From Paraburkholderia sp. BL9I2N2 (lineage in GTDB: Bacteria; Pseudomonadota; Gammaproteobacteria; Burkholderiales; Burkholderiaceae), in the NCBI RefSeq assembly GCF_004339745.1, contig NZ_SMGP01000004.1:372001-436000 (forward strand): DNA of 64,000 bases, written 5' to 3'. Positions within the stretch are counted from its first letter, which is position 1; the number at the start of each line of letters is the position of its first letter. A model generated the notes under the pieces. The model was given only the letters and a program-made list of their open reading frames with translations. It was not told where the DNA came from and searched no databases. Position numbers and translations under genes: made by a program. Shown in pieces: positions 53,440-63,151 of this stretch.

Positions 53440-54186
53440 TCATTTCGCGGGCAGGTACTCCGCATCCGTCTCTCCGGCTGCCTGTTCCCAAAATTGTGCG
53501 TCGCGTCCTTCCGGGGCACCGGCCTGTTCCCACAATGTTCGCGCGCGGGGGCGGATACGGGCGTCGCGTTCAGAAGTGCACTCGAGTTCTTCAACTTGCG
53601 CGCCATTTGCATCAACATGAATGCTCACGACATCGTATCCATTGGCGACCGTGGCCCAGTTCGGGACGTGCTGAGTTTTTTCGAATTGTGCGATGGCCGC
53701 TTCCACCGCCTCCTGTTTCGTTCCCTGGGCGACTGAGACGCGCATCAGCTCAGTGTGATGCGGCAGGCCCGCATAATCCAGTATTTCCTTGTAGAAGATG
53801 ACTTCGTAGGGGCGCCGTTCCGAGGCACCACCCTCCACATCGCTCATGGAAATGATGCCGACCAGACGTCCGTCGCCGTCGATGACCGCGAGCCTTTGTA
53901 CATGTGCCGCCTGCATGGTCAGCACTGCGGATTCGACTGAGTCGTCCTTGCTGCACCGAATTACGTCCAAGGACATCACTTCGCTCACTTTCATCCGATT
54001 GGGGTCACGGTCATCCGCCACGCCGCGCATCGCGATGTCCCGGTCGGTAATCATTCCCAGAACTTTGCCGTCCTGGCACACGGGAAGACAGCCGATATTG
54101 TCCCGCTTGAGCAGACGCGCTGCCGCGGCCAAGGTCTGGTCCGGCTCCAGACAGACCGCCTCTTTCATCCGTTCTCTAACTAGCAT
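53440..54186 (-). CDS. CBS-domain pair protein with C-terminal DUF2934 motif
   Basis: 248 residues. Two CBS motifs: MKEAVCLEPDQTLAAAARLL to MITDRDIAMRG (1-55), and VSEVMSLDVIRCSKDDSVES to GIISMSDVEGG (about 68-125); such pairs bind adenine nucleotides. A middle domain (about 130-205) is unassigned. The end, RIRPRARTLWEQAGAPEGRD and QFWEQAAGETD, is a DUF2934 motif, an uncommon fusion. The start at MLVRERMKE was chosen; the longer frame adds an unrelated leader. Confidence 0.88.
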   Translation of the reverse strand: MLVRERMKEAVCLEPDQTLAAAARLLKRDNIGCLPVCQDGKVLGMITDRDIAMRGVADDRDPNRMKVSEVMSLDVIRCSKDDSVESAVLTMQAAHVQRLAVIDGDGRLVGIISMSDVEGGASERRPYEVIFYKEILDYAGLPHHTELMRVSVAQGTKQEAVEAAIAQFEKTQHVPNWATVANGYDVVSIHVDANGAQVEELECTSERDARIRPRARTLWEQAGAPEGRDAQFWEQAAGETDAEYLPAK

Positions 54187-54728
54187 GGTATGCCCCTTAT
54201 TAAGGTCAATTGCGAATAGGTACACGCGCGCAACCACCTCGCGGATTGCGGTAGTGGACACGGGTCTGGCCATTTATCGGATGGCCCCGATGGACGAGTG
54301 GCCCCGAGCGAGCCCGGCGCGTGAACGCGCCAGCTCGTATCGAGTCGGGGTGTCAGTTGGAGACGTGCGTGCAGAAACTGGGTTCGCGGTCGGGCAGATT
54401 TGCCCGGAGCGTTATCGCCGTCGTCTGGAGACCGGTCTGAAAATTAAGCGTACTCCTTATCGAGAGGCAGAAACTACTTATATCTCGGTGCTCTCTACGG
54501 TCCTAACGCTGGGTGACCACTTTAGTGCGGGCCAGCCCATTGCAATGTTCTGTGCGGCTGTGTGCTGCTAGCAGATATCTTTGTTGACGAACAACGACAC
54601 CCCGAACGCAGGGAAAATGGGTTCCCCTCGCGTTTGCGGTGCAAGCAGAGGGCCGGTCCAGTTTATGTTTATGATTGTGACGGTCTGGCGAGTTTTGTAT
54701 CGTTGGACGTTTTTTTGGGGAGCCAGAA
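54187..54728. other. Intergenic region
   Basis: 542 bases without a supported gene, between the divergent CBS gene and the IS-split gene. The end is T/G-rich with GGGGAG as ribosome site of the following gene. Confidence 0.45.
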
Positions 54729-55010
54729 ATGCATGGAACCAGAACAGGCGCGGCCCGCTTACACGTCGTTGCTGTTGCTGTCTCGGTCGGCGTGCTGGTA
54801 CTTCAATCGGCGGGTGCCCAAGCACCAGGTCCTCGCACAGGACACGCAGCCGGTGTAAAAGCCTTTCGACACATCCAGGCTCGCGTCGCCGGGATAGCCC
54901 CCTCGCACAACAGCGTGACCTTGCGCGACGCGGGCGGGGAAATGGTCGTGTTTGAAATCAGCCCGGATATTGCCGACGTAAAGACGTTACAAATCGGCGA
55001 TACGGTCAAT

Positions 55011-55019
55011 ATTGCGTAT
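55011..55019. repeat. Left 9-bp target-site duplication
   Basis: ATTGCGTAT, identical to 56345-56353 on the other side of the IS element. Confidence 0.9.
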
Positions 55020-56344
55020 CAGTAGTGTCCGGTTAAATTTCGAACAAATTCAGTTGGTTACCGGATTGAGGCATTTCCGGGAGTGATGGATCGGGCCGCA
55101 AGGCGCTTGAAATCTCGGTTTTCTCGAATACGGAGACCGAAAGAATCTGTAGCAACGTATAGAGCGAGGCATCGAGTTGAAGCTCCTTTTTGACGATGGC
55201 GATCAACACGTAAGTGCAGACGGCGCACCAGATTTGCGTCTTCACCGCGTTCTCGCTTGTGCCGAGGAATCGCTTGATGCGCAGGTGCTGCTTGATCCAC
55301 TTGAAGAACAGCTCGACCTGCCAGCGGTTCTTGTACAGCGCTGCAATGGTCAGCGGCGGCAGCGTCGTGTTGTTGGTCAGAAAAATCAGGTTCTTGCCCG
55401 ATTCCGGGTCCTTGAAGCGGATGCGCCGCAAACGCTCGGGATAGTCCTGCGCGGCGTAAAAGCCGTTCAAGGCGATGCTCTGGTCGCAGATCAAGCCCGT
55501 GCTGCGGTCGGTGGCAGCCGAATAGACGCGACGCGCGTTCATGTTGCGTTTGGCTCGTGTGACGAAGAAAGCGCCCGCCTGATGCAGCTTGAACAGCCGC
55601 GCGAAGTCCAGATAGCCGCGATCCATGACGTAAAACGCGCCGGCTTCGATGGGCAGAAAATCGAGCACGCCCACCTCGTGCATCTTGCCGTCGCTGATGT
55701 GGATGAAGGCGGGGATCGCGCCGCGCAAATCCAGCAGCGTATGCATCTTGACCGCCGCCTTGGTCGTGCGAAACGGCGCCCACTCGAACAGGGACAGGCA
55801 CAAATCTATGGTCGTGGCATCGAGCGCATAGACGGTCGCATCGAGATCGATGTCCAGCGGCTGGGTCGCGTAAAGCGCTCGGGCGCGGGTGATGAGGCGC
55901 ATTGCCAGCGCGTGATAGATGCGCCAGTCGCGCAGATTCAACGCATCCGACAACGTCGAGCGTGCCGGGACGTTCTTCAATCCCATATGAAACAGCTTGC
56001 CCCGATTGGCAGACAGGCAGGCCTCGATGTCGCGCAGGGACTCGCGCCAGGTCAACTGCGCGAAGGCCATGATGCGGAACAAATCGGCACAGCCAAGCGT
56101 GCGGACCCCCGCGTCGCCGCGGTGTCGCTCGATGATGCGGCCAAACGTCTTCCACGGCACAAACTCCATGACTTGCGCAAACAGCGTCTTGCCCACGTTC
56201 ATGCGTTACCCCAGGTCGCCCAAACCCGAAAGGATCGCAAATGCTGATTTCAAAATTCAAATCGTGGACACCCATGAAGCCCTCGAAAGCCCTGTCAACA
56301 GTCGCTCTCCCGCCTGTCGACCTCAAATAAACCGGACACTACTG
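55020..56344 (-). mobile_element. IS4-family insertion sequence, complete, 1325 bp
   Basis: Ends are inverted repeats CAGTAGTGTCCGGTT (left) and its complement (right), 15 bases identical and imperfect beyond. A 9-bp direct repeat, ATTGCGTAT, flanks it. One transposase gene fills it. Intact ends, an intact gene and identical target repeats point to recent insertion. Confidence 0.93.
55033..56202 (-). CDS. IS4-family transposase
   Basis: 389 residues, DDE type. The N-terminal part (to about 100) is DUF4372-like. Catalytic residues: Asp128 in ALDATTIDL, Asp194 in YVMDRGYLDF and Glu297 within NRWQVELFFKWIKQHL, which satisfies the IS4 signature Y-(2)-R-(3)-E-(6)-K at residues 290-304. Uninterrupted, so probably active. 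Confidence 0.95.
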   Translation of the reverse strand: MNVGKTLFAQVMEFVPWKTFGRIIERHRGDAGVRTLGCADLFRIMAFAQLTWRESLRDIEACLSANRGKLFHMGLKNVPARSTLSDALNLRDWRIYHALAMRLITRARALYATQPLDIDLDATVYALDATTIDLCLSLFEWAPFRTTKAAVKMHTLLDLRGAIPAFIHISDGKMHEVGVLDFLPIEAGAFYVMDRGYLDFARLFKLHQAGAFFVTRAKRNMNARRVYSAATDRSTGLICDQSIALNGFYAAQDYPERLRRIRFKDPESGKNLIFLTNNTTLPPLTIAALYKNRWQVELFFKWIKQHLRIKRFLGTSENAVKTQIWCAVCTYVLIAIVKKELQLDASLYTLLQILSVSVFEKTEISSALRPDPSLPEMPQSGNQLNLFEI

Positions 56345-56353
56345 ATTGCGTAT
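56345..56353. repeat. Right 9-bp target-site duplication
   Basis: ATTGCGTAT, the second copy flanking the IS element. Confidence 0.9.
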
Positions 56354-56934
56354 AGAAACGCAATATTGACTCGTATGGACAAGGTGGCATCGAGTGGCAT
56401 CCGCGAGCGAATCGAAACAGAAGTCTTGCAGCCAGCGTCGGATGGAGAAGTCAGTTCGACCCGAAGCGTGGAGTTCGTGGCCACGGTGCTAAAAATCGAC
56501 CGGAAGAACCGGGAGGTCACACTGCGGGGCCCGACTCAGACACAGGAGTTCGATGTTGCCCCGACGTTATCGCTCGACAGCCTGAAGGTGGGCGATGCCG
56601 TTCGCGCAGAATTTATCCCCCCCGTTGCCGCTTCGGTTGTGCGCGTCGGGACTGTTCCTCAGTGAGCTGTGTCGCAAGGCAACTGTCTCTTCGCAGATTG
56701 CTCGGGCGGTTCGCTCGGATTGAAGGAACTGCGCCGGAACGAAACGAATGGGGCTGACGCGCCCGGACCTGGCATCGTCTGGAGGATAATAAGCCGGCTA
56801 GGGCCTTCGCTAAGGGGTCTATGTGCCTCAGGCCGGGCACGATTGCATGGCGGCCGGTGTGCCTCGTTCTTTTGAATACGTTGCGAGGATGAACATGGAT
56901 ATGTAGATGACGGAAGAAGAGCTTCGTCCGCTCG

Positions 56935-57343
56935 CCTACAGATTCGGCTTCAAAAGCGTCAACGATGCACTCGGTCATAGCGCTGGCGACGTGTTGTTGT
57001 GCGAACTCGGCGAGGCGCTGCGCGCTGCGACACGACAGCAGGACATGCTCGCTGGCGTCGGTGGTGACGAATTCGTGTTGCTCACAACCGATTGCGGTGA
57101 CGACGAACAGTTACGCCAGCTTGCGGCTCGCATGATTGCCCGCGTTCGCGAGGTCGGCGACAAGAGATATGCGGGGCGATTCCAGATTGGCGTTAGCATC
57201 GGCATCGCGACGTATCCGACCGGACCGATACTGTCGAGCAGTTGCTCGACGTCGCCGATGTGGCGATGTATGAAGCCAAAAAGGGTGGTCGGTCGACATA
57301 CCGCTTTGGAGCGTCCCTGAGCGCGGCCCGTCCAACGTCGTGA
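56935..57343 (+). pseudogene. Diguanylate cyclase (GGDEF) domain remnant
   Basis: FKSVNDALGHSAGDVLL, the active-site GVGGDEF and GVSIGIATYPTGP are in one frame; after 57225 the rest (DTVEQLLDVADVAMYEAKKG) is in another, to a stop at 57341. The domain start and any sensor part are missing. The motif is GGDEF, but the first of the two flanking residues differs from the usual R-x. Confidence 0.8.
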
Positions 57344-57524
57344 GAATGACGCGGTAGGAGTGCGCACAGATTGCTGCGCAGCGGACGAAATGGATGAAGG
57401 GAGGCGCGTCCTTCGAGCGTGGCCGTTTGTTACCCCTCTAAGGGTCCGACGTTTCGGCGTTCGTCTGATTCAAAAACCAATTTGAATGCATTCGTCCACA
57501 GCTAATACGTAACGCTGACCGAGT

Positions 57525-58121
57525 CTATTTCTTTATTGCATCGACCGTGCAGCTCACAAACAACGCGAGAGCCGGCCCCATGTTCGCGAGGGACACCGAG
57601 GCAGTCTCTGCTGTTGCCTGAGTCATGAATGGCCGATTGCGCGCGCTGTCATTCCGCGCGTACGTATCGAACATCGTGGTTGTTTGTTCCACTGCGAGCA
57701 GTGCGAAGGTGGCGCTTTTCGCCCGATGAGTTTCCAGGCTTTCTCCTGGAGGGACCACGTCAATCGCTTTCAACGACTGCACCAGGGAGTTGAGTGAGGT
57801 ATGGAGCTGCCACGCGCTGAAAGCTGGCAGTGAAGCGAGGAGCGAAAAGCGACCCGGCTTCGGAGACAGTCTAAATGCGGAATTTTCTGCAGTCAGATAG
57901 ACCTGTTCTGCCGCAGAAACGGGCTCGATATGGGCGTCTATGAATTGTGCTGTATTGATGCTCTGCGGGACGGCATCGCGCCGGAACGCAGCACACGTCT
58001 TTTCGTCCACGGCAACAAATTCTGATGTCGCCGCTATTGAAGGCGTCGCACTGGCGCTGCGGGCAGACAGAAGTATCAACAGGGCCGCGGCCGTCGCAAG
58101 TTGTCGCATATCGCTCTTCAT
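57525..58121 (-). CDS. Secreted hypothetical protein
   Basis: 198 residues from the ATG at 58121; the ATG at 58109 (MRQLATAAALL) is an equally good start with GAAGAG before it. Signal peptide to about residue 26 (SARSASA). Mature part has FVAVDEKTCAAFRRDAVPQS and helical LHTSLNSLVQSLKAIDVVPP. Family not recognised; periplasmic location likely. Confidence 0.65.
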   Translation of the reverse strand: MKSDMRQLATAAALLILLSARSASATPSIAATSEFVAVDEKTCAAFRRDAVPQSINTAQFIDAHIEPVSAAEQVYLTAENSAFRLSPKPGRFSLLASLPAFSAWQLHTSLNSLVQSLKAIDVVPPGESLETHRAKSATFALLAVEQTTTMFDTYARNDSARNRPFMTQATAETASVSLANMGPALALFVSCTVDAIKK

Positions 58122-58401
58122 CGCTCGCAGTAATTTTCAATCGCGCATCAGAGGGCCGGGATTTCTTGGCCGCACCTGCCCTCAAAATATCAGCTTGTCC
58201 CGCAACCGCGCGCTTCCGTTCCGTGGCTGACTCTCCACGGAGGTCCCACATCACGATGTGCTCAATCATCTGCTTCCTCTCGATTCGCTGCACAGAGGAA
58301 CAGCCGGGCGAGCGTAATTGTCGACCGCAAACACGGGAGGTAGCTAAGCGGCAAACTGATGCGGAATACCTGGAGCCGCGGGTCGGTTCAAAGCTAGTGC
58401 G

Positions 58402-58611
58402 TCACTGCGGCTCAAGGGCGTCGAGTCGCGCTTGTGCAATCTCGCGCGGGTGTTGACAGTGGTATGCATCGAACAGCTGTGAGCATAGCTGGGCAAGCGA
58501 CTCAAGCCCTACTGCCTGGTCTGCGTGCTCGACCTCGCCTGCGCTAAGCATGTCATCGAGAACCGGGGCGAGACGACGTAGACGCATAAACGTGGCGGTT
58601 TCCAGTTTCAT
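58402..58611 (-). CDS. 69-residue conserved protein, family copy 2
   Basis: MKLETATFMRLRRLAPVLDD, AGEVEHADQAVGLESLAQLC and the end HPREIAQARLDALEPQ align without gaps to the gene at 41537. The upstream AGGAGGTTCAGC and part of the flank are also alike, so the copies arose by segment duplication. Function unknown. Confidence 0.72.
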   Translation of the reverse strand: MKLETATFMRLRRLAPVLDDMLSAGEVEHADQAVGLESLAQLCSQLFDAYHCQHPREIAQARLDALEPQ

Positions 58612-58716
58612 GCTGAACCTCCTATGGCCAGATGGCGGAGCGCACCCTGAAGCAGTCAGCACCCAATGGCTTTCGATTGCCGGCGTATCGAAGTGACTGG
58701 TCATGGCGATTAGACC

Positions 58717-59067
58717 CTACCGTGAACTGTGCAGCTGAAGCAGTTCGAGCAGGCGCGAGGCCGCGACCGGCTTTCTGAGAAACGCCGACACCCGAAGGTG
58801 TGGCGGCGGTGTCGCCACCGCTGAATTCAGAAGAACAGGAATAGTTGCGAACTCCGGCTCGGCCGCGAGCGCGCCGATGAGGGCGGGACCGTCCATGACC
58901 GGCATCATGAAATCTGACACCACGATGTCCGGGCGCCTTCGGCGCGCTGCGTGCAGTGCCTCATCCCCGTTTGACGCAGTCATAACCTCGTAACCTTCCG
59001 CGCAAACCAGCGTCTCAAGCGCCCGAAGCTGGTTCATGTCGTCGTCGACCAGTAACACCATCACCAT
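58717..59067 (-). CDS. Stand-alone receiver-domain response regulator
   Basis: 116 residues from MVMVLLVDDD (an ATG two codons on is possible). DIVVSDFMMPVMDG holds the phospho-acceptor Asp, LLNSAVATPP the switch region and FLRKPVAASRLLELL the Lys. Complete single receiver; the longer frame would add an unrelated leader. No kinase nearby. Confidence 0.82.
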   Translation of the reverse strand: MVMVLLVDDDMNQLRALETLVCAEGYEVMTASNGDEALHAARRRRPDIVVSDFMMPVMDGPALIGALAAEPEFATIPVLLNSAVATPPPHLRVSAFLRKPVAASRLLELLQLHSSR

Positions 59068-59327
59068 GACCCGTCCCCAAAGCTGTGGCTGTTCACGTCG
59101 TCCGTTTGCCGACAACAGCCATTTCCGCTGCCCGAGCGCCGCCTCGACGAGAGAAGAGTAGGTTTTGCCGGAGAGCGAATCTACTCTACGGTGGGATATG
59201 CTGATGCCGCGTTGGCGTAACTCGCTTATACGGGTGTATGACCAGGGTGAGGAGATTTAACGCGCGGTGTCGAGGAAGAGAGGTGTGAAAGTGACGCGCG
59301 GCGACCGGCGTGCACATGGTTTCTCAC

Positions 59328-59384
59328 GCGTACTGTCCTTTAATTCCGGGACGTCCGAGCATCATGCTTGCTGCAAGGTAATTG
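59328..59384. repeat. 57-bp dispersed repeat, copy 2
   Basis: 50 of 57 bases match 37511-37567. Its right end (AAGGTAATTG) is exactly where the truncated biotin carboxylase gene begins, so the repeat marks a recombination junction. Confidence 0.75.
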
Positions 59385-60665
59385 GTTCTTGGCTGTAGCG
59401 CGGCCGGTGTTGACAGTCTTGCTGCGCGTATGGCCGACGAAGTGATTACCGTTGGACCGGCCCCGGCAGCAAAGAGCTACCTCGACATCGCGGCGGTGGT
59501 GGCTGCGGCGAAAGGAGCCGGCGCCGATGCCGTACACCCAGGCTACGGCTTTCTGTCAGAAAACGCAGGATTCGCGCAGGCGGTGGTCGACGCTGGTCTG
59601 ATTTTTGTTGGTCCGTCGCCACGAGCTATTACATTGATGTGTGACAAGGCGCAGGCACGCGCCTGTGCGATGAAAGCAGGCGTCCCGACGGTTCCAGGCA
59701 GCGAGGGTGTGGTCGAAAATCTCGCCTCCGCACTTGTGACTGCTGACCAGGTCGGCTACCCGGTCATGCTTAAGGCTGCAGCTGGCGGGGGAGGACGAGG
59801 CATTCGGGTTGCAGCAGATGCGAAAGAGCTGGAGGCTCAATACGCCATCGCGACTCGTGAGGCCCAGAGCGCCTTCGGCTATGGCGGACTTTATCTCGAG
59901 CGATTCGTCGGATTGGCGCGCCACGTGGAAGTCCAGATTCTGGCGGACGGCGAGCGCGCGATACATCTTTTCGAGCGCGAGTGCTCGCTGCAGCGGCGTA
60001 GACAGAAGCTGGTCGAAGAAGCTCCGTCTCCCTCGCTGGACAGTGCTGTACGCCAAAAGATGTGTTTGTCCGCTGTGGCACTTGCAGAGTCTGTCGGCTA
60101 TCGCGGTGTCGGCACCGTCGAGTATCTGTACGACCCGAAGACCTCGGAATTCTTTTTCATCGAGATGAACACCCGCGTCCAGGTGGAGCATCCGATTACA
60201 GAGATGGTTACGGGTATCGACATTGTGCGGGAGTCTCTGCGGCTTGCCACGGGAGAACCCTTGCAACACAACCAGGCGGAAATTGTGTTACGTGGTACCG
60301 CGATTGAATGTCGCATCAATGCGGAAGACCCACAAAAAAACTTCATGCCCGCGCCAGGTACAGTTAACGAGTTGCGGCTACCGGCAGGACCTGGTGTACG
60401 TGTCGACACACATCTCTACGAAGGCTACTCGGTCCCTCCATACTATGACTCTCTTCTTGCCAAGGTCGTCGTCTGGGATTGCGCCAGACCTGAAGCAATC
60501 GAACGCATGAAGCGTGCGCTTGGCGAATTCGACGTCGAAGGCCTGAAGACTACGAAGCCACTTCATCTTGCGTTGCTCGACGACGAAGGCTTTCGTGTGG
60601 GCGAGTACCACACCGGATATCTCGAAGCAAATCTCTCCAGAATCGTGAGCGGTATCGCCGATTAA
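59382..60665 (+). pseudogene. accC: Biotin carboxylase, 5'-truncated
   Basis: 427 residues of the ATP-grasp carboxylase family: HPGYGFLSENAGFAQAVVDA, KAAAGGGGRGIRVAADAKEL, EMNTRVQVEHPITEMVTG and the C-terminal domain. The first 33 or so residues, including the IANRGEIALR strand that starts the fold, are missing; the only in-frame start is a TTG inside the 57-bp repeat. The usual RRHQK reads RRRQK. No accB or carboxyltransferase gene is near. Probably inactive. Confidence 0.82.
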
Positions 60666-61273
60666 GGGCTGGAAACCGATTCCCAGGGGCGACGGCGTCG
60701 GGAATACCGGCCTCGTCGCTTTTTGCACTTGGGCTTATGCGTTCGGCCTCCGCTGCCGGAGCCTGATGATAATCCGGTGTACACGTGCGCCTATCTACTT
60801 GAAAGCGCCTCAAAGACATCCGACTGAACAACCAGGCCCTCGCCCCCGGATGGGGCAGTTGCTACCTTCGCCGGCGGGTCCGACTCGAGCAAGCCGACGT
60901 TGTACCGCGCATCGAATTTTGCGAGAAAATAATACGGTATATACTGTTTTAGTAGCGGCTGAGCGGTCGAGGTCGATAGTCCCTGTAGTCTCGCGGATTC
61001 AGGCGGGAGGCTGGAGCCTGTTTTCGGCGCCGAATCTCGGATGCGCCGCTTGGTTCCGAAACGCTGCCTAGTGGATGAAGCTCACACTCCTAGTGGCGCC
61101 TGCCAGTATCGGTGCTCAACGCCACGCGCCCATACATCGTGTGGCCGCTTCACGGCGCGGACGGTTCATGCATTGTGCGGAGTTCGGCGGTTTTGGCGTA
61201 GCCAAGCAGGTTCTCTCAAACTCGACCGCAGCACCTAACTGAGTATTGCATCACTGGCCGTTTCGGCTGAGGA
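60666..61273. other. Intergenic region before phoU
   Basis: 608 bases without a supported gene. An AT-rich ACGGTATATACTGT near 60934-60947 is an imperfect palindrome. The last 30 bases (ATTGCATCACTGGCCGTTTCG) resemble the leader of the phoU remnant at 46250. Confidence 0.45.
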
Positions 61274-61987
61274 ATGAGCATGTGGGACAAACATCTATCG
61301 AGCAGGTTTGACGCTGACCTCAATCTGCTTTCCAGTAAGCTGCTCGAAATGGGCAGACTGGTGGAGTCGCAGATTGCGTGCGCGATGGATGCGCTCAACA
61401 CCTTCGATATGGCTCTTGTTGAGCAGGTCATCGAGGGGGAACGCCGGCTGAACTCGCTGGAGATAGAACTTGACGAAGCGGTTAGCAATATCATCGCTCG
61501 TCGACAGCCGGCCGCTCGTGACCTGCGACTGCTAATGGCTATTTCTAAGTGCGTCACCAACCTCGAACGCGCGGGCGATGAAGCCCGGAAAATTGCGAAA
61601 CGGACGCGCCGCATCGCCAGGGAAGCGAACTGGCGAAGCATCAACATCGCTGAAATCAAGCTTTCCGGCGAAATGGCTGCACACATTCTTCGCAGAGCGC
61701 TGGACGCATTCGCACGAATGGATAACGTTGCGGCAGCACAGATCGTCAGGGATGACGAAGCCATCGACAACGAGTTCCGGGCTTTCGTGCGCAAACTGGT
61801 CTCGTACATGACGGAAGACCCCCGGACAATCTCGATTGGGCTGGACTACCTGTTCATAGCAAAGGCCGTCGAACGCATCGGTGACCACGCGACCAACATT
61901 GCTGAATCCGTCGTCTATGTTGTTCGCGGCACCGATATTCGCCACGAACATAGAAAGCAGCGCGAGCATGAGATGTTGCGCAGTTGA
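61274..61987 (+). CDS. phoU: PhoU family phosphate-signalling protein
   Basis: 237 residues, two three-helix PhoU bundles. The metal-binding acidic motifs are visible: NLERAGDEARKIAKR in the first half and VERIGDHATNIAESVVYVVRG in the second. It normally inhibits PhoR/PhoB signalling together with Pst. No pst or pho genes are nearby, so this is probably an extra copy. A partial duplicate lies at 46294. Confidence 0.93.
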   Translation: MSMWDKHLSSRFDADLNLLSSKLLEMGRLVESQIACAMDALNTFDMALVEQVIEGERRLNSLEIELDEAVSNIIARRQPAARDLRLLMAISKCVTNLERAGDEARKIAKRTRRIAREANWRSINIAEIKLSGEMAAHILRRALDAFARMDNVAAAQIVRDDEAIDNEFRAFVRKLVSYMTEDPRTISIGLDYLFIAKAVERIGDHATNIAESVVYVVRGTDIRHEHRKQREHEMLRS

Positions 61988-62159
61988 AGGCGAAAGCGGG
62001 TGGGCACGACGGTCACTGGAACGGCCGGCGTCGTTCCGAAATCTGTACAGGCAACTGCGGCCGCTTTTCCCAACGTGATAGAGATTTCGGAGCGGAGCAG
62101 CGCTGTCGATGTTGCCCGCGACATGAAAGCTGTTGCTACGAGCGTGAGCTCGAACGTGT

Positions 62160-62453
62160 TCAGAGCGCGTTGTGGCAAAGTGCCATCATCCTCTGGACCA
62201 TTGTGCTTGACTCGTTGAGTTCCATCTCGCTGGTGAAGAGAGCGTTCACGCTGGACAGCCGGACTGCGACGCCTGCCTCCAGCAAGTCCTTGCTGGCAAT
62301 CTTCAGAGCGAGTTGACCGATGCGGACCCTGTCGAGCCAGTCCATCTTCAGCCCATTTTTCTTGAGCCAGCGACGGCAGCACTCAACAATGTGGTCTACT
62401 CGCCATTCGTTGGTCAGCGCGTAGGATGCAGCTGCAATCGCCACCAGTAACAT
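62160..62453 (-). CDS. Hypothetical protein
   Basis: 97 residues from a GTG/ATG region with hydrophobic start MLLVAIAAASYALTNEW, then VECCRRWLKKNGLKMDWLDR and helical LALKIASKDLLEAGVAVRL. Codon use supports the minus strand. No family recognised. Confidence 0.4.
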   Translation of the reverse strand: MLLVAIAAASYALTNEWRVDHIVECCRRWLKKNGLKMDWLDRVRIGQLALKIASKDLLEAGVAVRLSSVNALFTSEMELNESSTMVQRMMALCHNAL

Positions 62454-62911
62454 AGCAAGTCGGGCCGCGCGCTTGCGCGCTCGTCAAATTGAGGTTTGGT
62501 CATGTCTATCGGCTTGCCCGCAGCAGTTAAGCAAGCCCAGCACATGTGGGCGAAGACACGCGAATCAACAGCGTCGTCATTCGACCCTGTTTCAAGGGCG
62601 CCGGCATGATTGCCAGGAACTGGTCGGAACAGCGACAAAGGGGGCTATTGCCGCGCGGCAACTGCCTTCGCACTTTCAGCAACGGCCGCAAGGTGCGTTG
62701 ACGAACTCCTCGCCCCGTCGACCTTTCAGCAACGGCTGGACATGGATACCAGTGCGCGCGGAAGTTAGCGCAATGGGTACCGGGCCGCGACATGGTCTTG
62801 AAAAATGAAAAGCTGAATCACTTTGGTCGCGGCGCCGCGTTCCGGCATTCTCCCTTGTTTGGCGTCTCGCGGCGACCTATCTTTAAGTTGCTTCTCATCA
62901 AGGAGACGGCC
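62454..62911. other. Non-coding stretch
   Basis: 458 bases. A 35-residue plus-strand frame from 62502 (MSIGLPAAVKQAQHMW) is possible. CTTTCAGCAACGGC occurs twice, at about 62671 and 62724. Otherwise nothing recognised. Confidence 0.35.
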
Positions 62912-63151
62912 ATGGACAGCGGGGCGGTAAGCGTGCATTTCGACAGCGGACACCTGTTTCTCGACCTGTCCGACGGTCAGGCCGTTGAATTTCCGCTGGG
63001 CTGGTTTCCTGCGCTGCAGGCAGCCACAACAGCGGAGCGAGGGTGTTTTGCCATCTCTTTGGACCGCCAGCAGTTGTACTGGCCGGAACTGCATGAAGAG
63101 ATGGACGTCACCGCTTTGCTGCAGTCCTTGCCAGACCGTACGCGGCACTAG
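62912..63151 (+). CDS. DUF2442 family protein
   Basis: 79 residues. VSVHFDSGHLFLDLSDGQAV and EFPLGWFPALQAAT, then FAISLDRQQLYWPELHEEMD give the DUF2442 pattern; such proteins are small, often near toxin-antitoxin or stress genes, and some act as antitoxin-like partners. AAGGAGACGG before the ATG. No toxin partner is seen here. Confidence 0.8.
   Translation: MDSGAVSVHFDSGHLFLDLSDGQAVEFPLGWFPALQAATTAERGCFAISLDRQQLYWPELHEEMDVTALLQSLPDRTRH

Larger units (their letters stand above)
54729..56665 (+). pseudogene. Secreted protein with two OB-like repeats, split by an IS element
   Basis: The 5' part (54729-55019) has a signal peptide (HVVAVAVSVGVLVLQSAGAQ) and the repeat VAGIAPSHNSVTLRDAGGEM to LQIGDTVNIAY. 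Removing the IS and one copy of the 9-bp target duplication restores the frame exactly: IAY-RNAILTRMDKV, then a second repeat VLKIDRKNREVTLRGPTQTQ to LKVGDAVRAEF and a stop at 56663. The rebuilt protein has about 200 residues with two similar beta-rich units. Function unknown. Confidence 0.88.

Noticed and set aside
55177..56247. 356-residue open frame antisense to the transposase
   Set aside because: Shadow of the IS4 transposase, whose DDE residues and signature are complete on the minus strand.
60934..60947. LexA-like ACGGTATATACTGT
   Set aside because: The palindrome is imperfect, lacks the CTGT/ACAG ends in the right order and has no SOS gene next to it.
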